Below, piece after piece: positions 38,901 to 47,359 of a stretch of DNA of 64,000 nucleotides (its first letter is position 1; every line of letters starts with the position of its first letter). Under the pieces are notes generated by a model. It did no database searches. It was not told where the DNA came from and worked only from the letters and a program-made list of their open reading frames with translations. The stretch comes from Diplonema japonicum (Eukaryota; Euglenozoa; Diplonemea; Diplonemida; Diplonemidae), in the NCBI GenBank assembly GCA_964019335.1, contig OZ025664.1, positions 372,001 to 436,000 of the forward strand, read 5' to 3'. The position numbers and the translations under genes were made by a program.

Positions 38901-41625
38901 TTGTCATGGCCGTTAAGGACACGAGCGCATTACGGACACCCCGACTTCTTTGATGGGTACTGGGCGAGGACAAGAGGAGGGACGTCAAAGGCATCGTTGA
39001 AAGTAAACACCAATGAAGATATCTTCGCGGGGTATGAGATGCTTGGCCGTGGGGAGCGTGGTAGCTATGTGGAGTTCCTCGAGGTTCACAAAGGCCGTGA
39101 GACGGCGTTCCCCAACGCATATGGTTTCGAGGTGAAGCTGGCTCAGGGCGCGGCTCAGCAGATTCGATCGTTAGACATCTACATGCTGAACAGAAAACTC
39201 GACTTGTTCTCAAGATTTTCCCTGTTCTACGGGTCGTTGGCCTTTTACGTGACGAACTTCATCATGGCGATATCCATCAATTACTACATCCTGTCTATAG
39301 TGCTTTTCGCGATGAGCGGGGTCTCATACCATCAGCTTGGGCTGATGGACGCCATCATCGCCATCCCATGGTTGCTGCAGGTGGGCTACGTCCTTGCCAT
39401 CCCTATGATCGTTGAACTCGTTCTGCAGAAGGGTTTCCTTCGTGGAGTGGTGGAGTTCATAGTGACCCTTCCCATTGCCGTCTTCTTCTTCATCTTCCAC
39501 ATGAGGACCAAAACATACTACTTTGGAAAGGGGCTCCTGGTCGGCTCTGGTGGTTATGTGGCGACCGGGCGTGGGTTTGGCTTGGAACGGCAGAACATGA
39601 AGGAGATGTACCAAACGTACTCAGAAAGTCATTTCCTTGAAGGTTTGAAAACAAAAAAAAAGAAAGTGGCAAATAAGAAAAAAAAATAAAGGTTTCCTAA
39701 TCTTGCTCTGTCTCATAATGTACGCGGTGTACGGGTCAGACCCAATTGTCCCTTATTTGGCGAGGGTATGGCGAGATTTTTTTTTTTTTTTATAAAAAGA
39801 AAAGTATAATAACACCACCACACTCACAGACCTTTACAATCATTCTCATCACCATCTCGTGGTTGTGGGCGCCGATCATTTTCAACCCTATGCCCACCAC
39901 GCAGGAGTTGCAGAGCGACCTATCTGCCATGATGGACTGGATATCGACAAAGGTGCGGCACTGCACCGTGGAAGAGGCTGACAAGATGGACAGAGCGCTT
40001 CAAAGCGTTCAGAAAGCACGCGAGCTGACCCTCGAGTACAACATGACAGAGGAGACGACAGAAGAGAAAGACGCTTCAAATGCCAACGAAACGACCGTCA
40101 TCGGGGATGCGGACAGCAGCTCAGGGTACGACTCGGACTCCGGCGGGGCGGTGGGAAGAAACCCCGAGGAGGAGAAAAAAAAATGGTTCGCACTGCTCTA
40201 CCATAACGAACACACATCGTTCACCTGGAAACCTGGCATCAAGAAGAACCCGTTGGTCCCAAACATAGACGCCAGAAAGAAAGAGGTGTTCGTCAGTGTG
40301 GAGGGCCAGGTATTCTAAAAAAAAAGATTTTTTTTTAAACAAATAAACCCTGTTCACAGTGCGACATACCGAATATCGGGTTGGATTTCAAGGAACAGGT
40401 GCTGAAAGAGTTGAAGACCAAAGAGAAACCTACCGACACGGAGCTGGAACAGAAGAACATCATGGTTCTTTCTTTCAAAGACGAAGCAGCTGTTAAAGGG
40501 CTTGGAGATCTTCCAAAAGAGTTCGACCTCGCCGTGGGCAACAACATGCGGGCCAGGGTCAAGGTTGAAACCTTCGCCCAATGGAGCCAGAACCGTATCC
40601 CGTCGTTCAAGAGCTACGAAGAGATGGTGGCGCAATACTGGAAAACGGAGAACGGGAAGCGCAACACGGCAGACGAGTCTTGGAAAGCATGGTACATCCA
40701 GTACGTCGTCTTCAAAATGTGGCAGTCGGAGGACGAACACTCCAAGACCCCAGTCCAGTTTATCAGCACAACCATTATAAAAGTATACCTGTATGCAGAG
40801 TTCTACCTCCCTTGGGTATTGATCTCCTTCGCATTCTGGAACATGGAGTCGCTGTGGCTTGTTATTGTTGGTGTGTTCCTTGCAGGGCTGTTCTACGTCA
40901 TCGACTACAACACCAGAGACAGGCACGACTACCCGCAACTGATCAAGGCCATCACGCTTCTCATGCTGCCGTTTGCTTACATGTACTATAGCACCGCGCT
41001 TATCACCGCGAAGGAACTGTTTTGGTCAGCTGTGTTCTACGTCTTGGGGCTTACCATAATAGCAAGAATCGCAATGGGCGTACGAAACATCGAAGCGAGG
41101 GACGTTGGCGTGGACGCTGAGACTAGTGGAAACAGTATCGAGGATGCTAGGAGGAGCGATGTCACCCGCTTGAACAACAAAGAAGCACGGGAAGCAAAGG
41201 TCTTTTACAAAAGACTGATGATTTGGCCCGGGTGGATCGCCTTCAGGAGCATCACACCGTTCTGCATTATGGTGCTTCTTGCTATCGGGAATTTCCTTGC
41301 AGTTGCGCTGTCTACCTGGCTAACTGCAATGTTGTATAATGGAGCCGTTGCCGAGGCATGGCGAAAAGCGTATTTTTCTTCTTCTTCAGCCACTCCCCCA
41401 CCACCTTCTGACTCTCCTGGACCAAGAGGGTTTTCCAATGTAGTTCTGGAAACAGCGCCGTCGCCCATTGCGCAGGCTACAATCGATGCTGTTAACACAT
41501 CCACAGGGAAAAAAATTAAGAAGAAGGTCAATAGGGGTAAGCAGGCACATGGTGTACGATCGGCACGCAATGTGACAACTATTCAGGAAAGCGACAACAA
41601 TGCGGGTGTTGAGGAGGCTTTCTAA
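32911..41625 (+). CDS. 1,3-beta-glucan (callose-type) synthase fused to an N-terminal glycosidase domain, 6 exons
   Basis: Exons 32911-36183, 36232-36405, 36441-39642, 39692-39765, 39830-40309 and 40360-41625 join to 2,822 residues. Residues 1-22 are a signal peptide. Residues about 40-400 form a clan GH-A-like TIM barrel: GNELN (E177, acid/base candidate) and FTEYG (E283, nucleophile candidate), closest in feel to GH72/GH5/GH2 families. A Cys-rich stretch and a membrane helix (480-503) follow, then an FKS1_dom1-like region (LSLYMLTQQWSGTINHAPE near 707) and several membrane helices. The GT48 core starts near 1150: YNEAILLSRE (~1412), LPFARGDVLQAMDMNQ (~1882), RAHYGHPDFFDGYWARTRGG (~1977), NEDIFAGYE, GRGFG and YSESHF, then WLWAPIIFNP and six or so C-terminal helices. 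The barrel would lie outside the cell, the transferase loop in the cytosol. It uses UDP-glucose to build beta-1,3-glucan. Exon joins were fixed by this alignment. Confidence 0.92.
36184..36231 (+). other. Intron 1 of the glucan synthase gene (48 nt)
   Basis: GTATGA...AATCAG, phase 0, A-rich with in-frame TGA. Joins ASSFYS to FNAWSWWPH. Confidence 0.85.
36406..36440 (+). other. Intron 2 of the glucan synthase gene (35 nt)
   Basis: GTATGC...AACAG, phase 0. Joins ESRYV to ALNIVFWGMFF, the membrane helix before the catalytic domain; the unspliced frame hits TGA. Confidence 0.8.
39643..39691 (+). other. Intron 3 of the glucan synthase gene (49 nt)
   Basis: GTTTGA...TAAAG, the only GTTT donor. 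Both borders read AAG/GTTT, so the exon junction is repeated. Removal gives SHFLEGFLILLCLIMYAVYG, which aligns without a gap to the GT48 SHFxKG...YG segment. Confidence 0.92.
39766..39829 (+). other. Intron 4 of the glucan synthase gene (64 nt)
   Basis: GTATGG...TCACAG with a 15-base T run, phase 0. Removal joins PIVPYLAR to TFTIILITISWLWAPIIFNP, the expected GT48 order. Confidence 0.92.
40310..40359 (+). other. Intron 5 of the glucan synthase gene (50 nt)
   Basis: GTATTC...TTCACAG, with a run of 9 A next to a run of 9 T. Phase 0. Joins VSVEGQ to CDIPNIGLDF. Confidence 0.88.
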
Positions 41626-41896
41626 GCATCTCATCCCCTTCCCCCCCCCCCACCCCCTATGGTTCTTCACAATATTGCAAGAAAATGGGGGGAAAAAAGG
41701 GGGGTTTTTTTCTTTCTTTCCCTTCCCTGACGAAAGAAAAGAAGGAAGGGAAAAAAAAAAAAAAAGAAAGAAAGAAAAAAAAAAGAAACTTCTTCTTCTT
41801 CCCGCCCACCCTTCTTCCCGCCACACGGGCTTTTACTAGCGTCGTGAAGGCTTACTGTTTCTCGCTCCTGAATAAGAAAGAAGACAATAAAAAAAA

Positions 41897-41928
<32 letters not shown>

Positions 41929-42582
41929 AAAAAACCCCCCAAGAAAAAATAAATCGTCCGACAGAACTGTTCTGTGAAGCAGGCAGACAGAGAGAGGGAG
42001 GGGAAACAAATGTACTTTCCCGCAACTTTGAGAGGGGGAGAAAAAAAAAAAGAAAGATAGGATAAAAGGAAGAATACATTCACCATTGTTCTTCCTTTTT
42101 TTTTTTTCTTTCTTTCCCCCTCTCTCCCGTGTTCTCTCTTCTTTTTTTATTTTTTTCGATTTTTTTTTCTCTCTCCATATCTCTCTTCAACCTCCACCCT
42201 TTTTTTTTTGCAAGAAACGAGTTTTTGACTTTTCTAAACAAAAGGGGAATGCTATCAACGTGTTTACGGGTTATGAACTTATCCAGGTTTCTACCCGGGC
42301 ACATACGCACACCAGCCAGTTTCTCTGTTCGTTCACCTCCAGCGCGAAGGTCACAGGGGAAAATTCGGGGGAAACCATTTTTTTCCAACGAAAGTATATT
42401 TTCCATAACACAAACTGTTTTTTTTTTGAGAGGGGGGAAAAAAAAAAAGCAAAATAAAAAAGGGGGGAGAAGGTGTTGGCCTTCTGTGCTTATTTCCCCC
42501 CCCCCCCATACCCCCCTTTTCTAACTCGCAACTTTTTAAAAAGAACCATTTTTTTTAAAAAAAGTGTTGGAAGAAGAAAAAA
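41626..42582 (+). other. Intergenic, low complexity
   Basis: A, T and C runs, GAA/AAG triplet tracts (about 41904-41935) and pyrimidine blocks. The one ordinary stretch, about 42235-42375, has no convincing frame or fold by eye. The methyltransferase leader is A/G-rich. Confidence 0.7.
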
Positions 42583-43344
42583 ATGCGATACACATGTGAA
42601 GAGGAACGCAAGGCCGTGGAAAACGACGAAAAACTGAGACTGCTGAAAAAAGGGGAAAGCACGTGGGGGAACGTGATAAAAGAGTTGGAAGACACCGCGA
42701 GAGGCGAGACAGAGAGGGAAATGGACAGGCTCAGACACCCATTGAGCGTCATCGATTTCATTAACATACAAGAAAACGACAAAATACTGGACCTGGGTGC
42801 AGGGAACCTGTATTGGGAAACACTGTTCAAGCAAATAACAAACAAGGCGATCACAGCCATGAACCCCTGGGAATGGGAAGAAGAAGAAGAAGAACAAGAA
42901 GCTGAAACCTGTCCACAAGTTCAAAGACATTTTGCTCACTTTGAAGACCCCGCACCAAGCCACGCCTCTGGAGATTTTGACATCGTCTTTAGCTTCAACA
43001 CGTACCACGACACAGTAAGCATGGTCCGTGCAAACCGCTCAAAGATGAACAAAAGAATTTTCGATTTGCTTGCACCTGGAGGGTGCTATGTGATTGCCGA
43101 CCACTCTGCGGTGAGCAACACGGGAATTCGGCATGCTGCTGATGGGCTTCACCGTATTGATGAAGCCTTAGTTGTTGAAGAGGTTGAAGCTGCCGGTTTC
43201 GCTCTTGTTTCAAGGTGCTCATTTCTCAGATGCTCTTTGGACGAACGCGTGTACTCTGGGTGGGTCCCCGCAGGGCAACCTCGCACAGACCGCTTCCTTC
43301 TAAAATTCGTCAAGAGTCCGGAAGAAAAAAAAGTGGATTTATAA
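42583..43344 (+). CDS. Class I SAM-dependent methyltransferase, bacterial COG4798-like
   Basis: 253 residues, single exon. After a charged N-terminal helix come RHPLSVIDFINIQENDK and motif I ILDLGAGNLYW, an acidic Glu-rich loop, then DFDIVFSFNTYHDT (motif IV region), LAPGGCYVIADHS (post-motif, D.H in place of E.R) and EEVEAAGFALV, ending RFLLKFVKSPEE. This order (RHP start, pGG.Y, LKPGG...DH, EAGF, LKFVKP) resembles predicted bacterial methyltransferases of the COG4798 type, whose substrate is unknown. No transit peptide is evident. A short Glu-rich insert at 42868-42900 is typical of this genome rather than of the family. Transfer from bacteria is possible but not shown. Confidence 0.8.
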   Translation: MRYTCEEERKAVENDEKLRLLKKGESTWGNVIKELEDTARGETEREMDRLRHPLSVIDFINIQENDKILDLGAGNLYWETLFKQITNKAITAMNPWEWEEEEEEQEAETCPQVQRHFAHFEDPAPSHASGDFDIVFSFNTYHDTVSMVRANRSKMNKRIFDLLAPGGCYVIADHSAVSNTGIRHAADGLHRIDEALVVEEVEAAGFALVSRCSFLRCSLDERVYSGWVPAGQPRTDRFLLKFVKSPEEKKVDL

Positions 43345-43780
43345 TGAGGGGTCGCATTGGTGCGGTTCTTCACAAACACGTCAATGCAGCCCGACTTTTT
43401 TTTTTTTTTTTTTTTGGAGAGTGCAATATGGTAATAAAAGATTTGAATTTTCTTTTTCACGTACAAACAACGGCCAGTTCCTCTTTTTTTTTTTTTTTAT
43501 TTATTTATATCTCTCTCCTTGTTACTACCGTGTTTTGGAAGGAACAACAAAAAAAAAAGAAGAGAAAAAGAGAGAAAAAAAAAGAGAAAAAAACGTGTTC
43601 TACCGGTATAATGCTGAAATTTCAAAAAAAAAAAAAAAAATGGTCTTTTTTTCTTTTTCTTTTTCTTTTTTTCTTTATCTGTTCAAAGCGTACTGAAAAA
43701 ATTAAATCCCCTCTAAAAGGCACTGAGCATCTTGGCACAGAGGGGAGGGCTCAGAGGTATATTTCAGTAGTTTTTTTTTT
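43345..43780 (+). other. Low-complexity stretch upstream of candidate exons
   Basis: T and A runs plus short ordinary patches. A short open stretch starts at the ATG overlapping the methyltransferase stop (TAATGA, 43352-43356), but it runs straight into a T tract. Patch 43710-43756 may be a small exon before a GTATAT donor (see next entry). Confidence 0.4.
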
Positions 43781-44100
43781 CTTCTTTTTTTCTTTTACTA
43801 ATAGACTGTAATACTACCCTCTCTCTTCTCATTCGCATCAACGGAACCAATCAGATTGGCCCGGGAGAGCTGGCCTCCCCACGTCTGCGACTGCGGGTTG
43901 ATGAGGTCACTAGCTACTACCGGGACCGTGATGACGGTGAAGTTATAGTTCCGATTGAGGGAAGCCCGCCTTCCCACCAACGCCAAACCGAGGGTGCATA
44001 CATTCTTTTCTTTTTTCTGTTCTCTTTTTTGTCAACTCTATCTCTTTCCTACAAAGGGAATGTGCGCAAGATTACATTTTTACAATTTGTCAACCTGGCT
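43710..44100 (+). CDS. Probable exons of an unidentified intron-containing gene (fragmentary)
   Basis: A balanced-composition block sits between homopolymers. Three pieces join in one frame through GT-AG borders: about 43720-43755, donor GTATAT at 43756; 43805-43992, after a TACTAATAG acceptor; and from 44056, after an intron starting GTGCAT and ending TACAAAG. The middle piece reads LLIRINGTNQIGPGEL... RVDEVTSYYRDRDDGEVIV..., the last GNVRKITFLQFVNLA. Neither the start nor the stop could be found, and I do not recognise the protein. The opposite strand is also open for 62 codons (43798-43986) but only from a TTG. Confidence 0.4.
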
Positions 44101-44278
44101 TCTTCTTCTTTTTTTTTTTTTAATTTTGCACACAACATCCCCTCTTTTAAGTTTTTTTTTCCCCACTTTTATCCACCCCTTACCCCTCCCCTCGTTTTTT
44201 TTTTTTTTTTCCTTTTTGCGTGAGCACTGTTCTTTCAAATGCTAAAACACACAGGAGGGAGGGGGAAGGGAGAGCAGG

Positions 44279-44316
<38 letters not shown>

Positions 44317-46538
44317 ATGACAGAGGTAGGCCCGGTAAGGGACCACCGCAAGGGCAGCATCAGCAGAGAAGGCGGGGAAGGGTTCGTCTCTCTCCGTAAG
44401 GGCGACGAAAACGTCAAAGCTGCCGTGGAACTATTGAACGATCAAAACGAAGGCCAGAAGAGAGAAATAGGAACCCCAGCACTTTGGACAGACGGCTTCC
44501 AGGAGGTCATCATCCCCCCCAACCCCGGTAAAAAACGCTCTTCTGAAGAGCTCCTTGTTTTTGCCGACTCAGCCGTCGTGCAAAGTAACGCGCAAAACAC
44601 GATCTTCAACCCAACAGAACTGTCGTTGGAACATTTACTCGGACCGCCTGGCAGCCCTCATGCAACGATGGGGCACTCCGACGATTTATTTTTCGAGTAC
44701 ACCATTTTGAAGAAGAAGCTGATCGAGGAGACGGCCACCGCCAAAACCCTAAAGGACAAAAACTATTTTCTCCTCTTAAAGGTCAAGGCCAAGGACGAGC
44801 AGATTCAAAGCATAAAGGAAAGCCTGAGATCGCGCACCAAAACACTGCAGGAAACAATGGCAGAACTCACATCCGTGAAATCAGCACGGGACCAACTGGG
44901 GAAGAAGGTCGCTTTGATGGAAGCGCATCAAATGCAGTTGGAGTACGAGAAGTACAAATTGCAAACAACCGCTTCCGCGACAAAAACAACTGAAGACGAT
45001 AATGTCGTCCACAGCAGAGGGGTGGAGAAGGCAAAACTGCTTCTGGCACACCAGATCTTCAAGCAGCAGAGCGACAGAAAAGTCGAAGCGTTAAGAATAA
45101 AGAACATCAAAACGAAAAAAGACTTCAGAAGACGGCTACAAGTGCTTGAAACCATTTGCATGGAATACGAGGATGAGTACAATTCCGACACACTCCACTC
45201 CCTCATGAACACTTTGCGCTTCGGGAAATACCAGCAAGATCGCGAGGCACGTGCTAATGTCGGCCGTGATTTGCGTTTCAACGACAGAGTACAGTTCACC
45301 GCCCCTGACGATTCCCATGTTAAAGCGCTCACCGAGCGGTCGGACTACGCGCTTCTCATCACCAAGGTGAAGGAAGAACTGGGGGAGCCTACCAAGGAGA
45401 TCAAGTTGCTTTTCGACCGGTCCCTCCAAACCCTTTGGCTGCTCTTCAATGAGAAATCTTCACGCCTTTCAGGCGGGGGAAGCCACGCGAGCGCGAAACC
45501 GTTCAGAAAGCTGTTTGAAGAGTTTTACAAAACAATCGAACAATCTTTGCTGAAGTCCAAGGTAGGTGAATGGGGTGCTTTTTTTCTTTTTTTTTTTCCA
45601 AAAAAAAAAAAAAAAAACGAAAAATCACACAGCAAATCATCGCGGAGTTCTCCAGACGGTGCAACGCGTTTGCCAAGGCGTTGTGCACAAAGGAGAAGGA
45701 GGTATCTCCCTCTTTTTAACTCAACTCCTTTTTCTTTGAATTTTTTTTTAATCAGGTCGCGGAAGTAATCCGCACCACGAGATACAGCACCTGTGACAAG
45801 GAGATAGAGGTGAACATCAGACCGCCGACACCAGCAGAGATATACGACTTACGCCACGAAGTAACAATGTACCAGAAGCGGTTGAAACTCTTGAACCAGG
45901 AATCGGCGGAAAAGGAACACGCCATGGAGCTGCGGGCCACCAAAGCGGAAAGCAGCTTGGAGTACTTACAACGGCACATCCTGAGCCTGCACCGGTCTCT
46001 GTTCAACACACTTCACCTGGTGTACAAACACCGGTTCAGGTGGACCCCAAGACTCCCAGACCCCATGAGGACCTTAAGGATACCTGAAGCAAAGGACCGA
46101 ACGAAGGCAATGGAAGTTGGTTTTAACATGAAACTGGGCGAGCTGCTACAGTCTGATAATGAGTACATGGAGGAGTTTGGGAACTACATGATTTCCGAAG
46201 ATTTTGGTGCGAATGCTGTCGAGAAGCGACGCCGGGTAGACGACGATGAACCTACTAAGCTACCGAAGGCTCCTGGCGGGTTTGCTACGTCAAGCAGCAA
46301 CACACGGTCCAGGAGGCTCTCCGAGGTAACAGAGAGGAAGTCGTCCCTACCCTCGTTCGCACAGCCCATTGGGAACGTGAAGGGAAAGCCGAACAAACCT
46401 CGGTATCTCCCCTTCCCCCACGATGTAGAGACCACGAAAGAATCTTTGAAGGTCACCCCCGACCCCGACCCCTCCACAACCGGAGCAATGCGACGCGCCG
46501 ACACATGTCGTGCCTTCCCTTCCCGGAACTCCGTTTAA
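44317..46538 (+). CDS. Coiled-coil protein, 698 residues, 3 exons
   Basis: Exons 44317-45561, 45633-45701 and 45756-46538. Start is the ATG straight after a 30-base A run. Residues about 140-330 are mainly helical heptads (LKKKLIEETATAKTLKDK, VALMEAHQMQLEYEKYKL and others), a second coiled coil follows RPPTPAEIYDLRHEVTMYQ, and the last ~110 residues are Ser/Pro/Arg-rich and likely disordered. No membrane segment or enzyme motif. The layout suits a cytoskeletal, centriolar or ciliary scaffold, but no family is recognised. Stop TAA; the next gene starts 155 bases on. Confidence 0.82.
45562..45632 (+). other. Intron 1 of the coiled-coil gene (71 nt)
   Basis: GTAGGT...CACACAG, phase 0, with a T block followed by 18 A. 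Longest intron placed. Joins LLKSK to QIIAEFSRRC. Confidence 0.85.
45702..45755 (+). other. Intron 2 of the coiled-coil gene (54 nt)
   Basis: GTATCT...TAATCAG, phase 0, T-rich. Leaves a 69-base exon between the two introns and joins CTKEKE to VAEVIRTTRY. Confidence 0.85.
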
Positions 46539-46591
46539 AAGGAAGGAGAACAAAAAAAAAAAAAATCTATTTACATAGATTCTTTCCGCAT

Positions 46592-46638
46592 CCACCTTAA
46601 TCTTTTTTATTTTTTTATTTTTTATATTTGTTTTACAG
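46592..46638 (+). promoter_or_regulatory. Pyrimidine tract with AG, candidate (trans-)splice acceptor for APC10
   Basis: A T/C-rich block ends TTTTACAG at 46638, 55 bases before the APC10 ATG; the leader after it is purine-rich. It has the form of an acceptor and lies in a 155-base intergenic space. Function inferred. Confidence 0.4.
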
Positions 46639-46693
46639 TCGGGGAACAACAAAACAGGAGTAAAAAAGGGAGAAGGAAGAAATAAAATATTAG

Positions 46694-47224
46694 ATGAACA
46701 GCACCGACGAGTGGTTAGACAGCAGGCGGAAAGAAGGGCCGGGGGATGGTGTGGAGATAGGGAAATATGCAACATGGGCGGTGAGCACCGCGAAGCATGG
46801 GAACGGGGTGCACCAGCTTCGGGATGGTAACGAGGGGACGTTCTGGCAGAGTGATGGGACGCAGCCACATCTGATAGATGTGCAGTGGAATAAGACAATG
46901 AAAGTAACTTGCATAGGCCTGTGCCTGGAGTACAGCATAGACGAGAGCTACACACCTAAGAAAATCATATTGCGCGCAGGGAACACTTACCATGACCTCC
47001 AGGACATAAGCACCCATGACCTGACGGAGCCAGAGGGTTGGATCTGGCTCCCCACCACCCACGGCGGGCACTGCACCTACGCCTCCTTAGTGCAGATCGC
47101 CATACAAGAGAACCACCAAAACGGCCGCGACACACACATAAGACAAGTCAAGGTGATGGGCCCGCCACTCGGTCTTGACTCCTTCTCGACTCTTGAACTC
47201 AGTCAGCACGCTACACTGCGTTGA
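46694..47224 (+). CDS. APC10: Anaphase-promoting complex subunit 10 (DOC1)
   Basis: 176 residues, single exon; human APC10 has 185. It is a DOC-domain jellyroll that helps the cyclosome bind degron-bearing substrates together with its coactivator. Signature segments are present in order: WAVSTAKHGNGVHQLRDGN, TFWQSDGTQPHLIDVQW, LEYSIDESYTPKKI, EPEGWIWLP and ENHQNGRDTHIRQVKV. The C terminus ends in LR, close to the IR tail by which APC10 docks on APC3/Cdc27. It sits between the coiled-coil gene and the PH-like gene with 155 and 135 bases on either side. Firm call. Confidence 0.97.
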   Translation: MNSTDEWLDSRRKEGPGDGVEIGKYATWAVSTAKHGNGVHQLRDGNEGTFWQSDGTQPHLIDVQWNKTMKVTCIGLCLEYSIDESYTPKKIILRAGNTYHDLQDISTHDLTEPEGWIWLPTTHGGHCTYASLVQIAIQENHQNGRDTHIRQVKVMGPPLGLDSFSTLELSQHATLR

Positions 47225-47359
47225 GTGGCTGTCATTAGATTCTTGCTTTGTAGATGTTTAATATCTTTATTTTTTTTCTTATTTGTAAAACGGAGAAGGG
47301 AAAAAAAAGAAAGAGAACGAAAAGAAACCCATCTTCAGGGGCAGGGGAGGGACGGCACG

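Noticed and set aside
39640-39830. Programmed frameshifts or sequencing indels at A/T runs in the glucan synthase
   Set aside because: Removing GT-AG segments restores both frame and family alignment at each place, including segments absent from homologues; indels would not need that.
43215-43811. 198-codon + frame overlapping the methyltransferase 3' end
   Set aside because: Mostly Lys/Phe repeats from homopolymers; begins inside a conserved gene.
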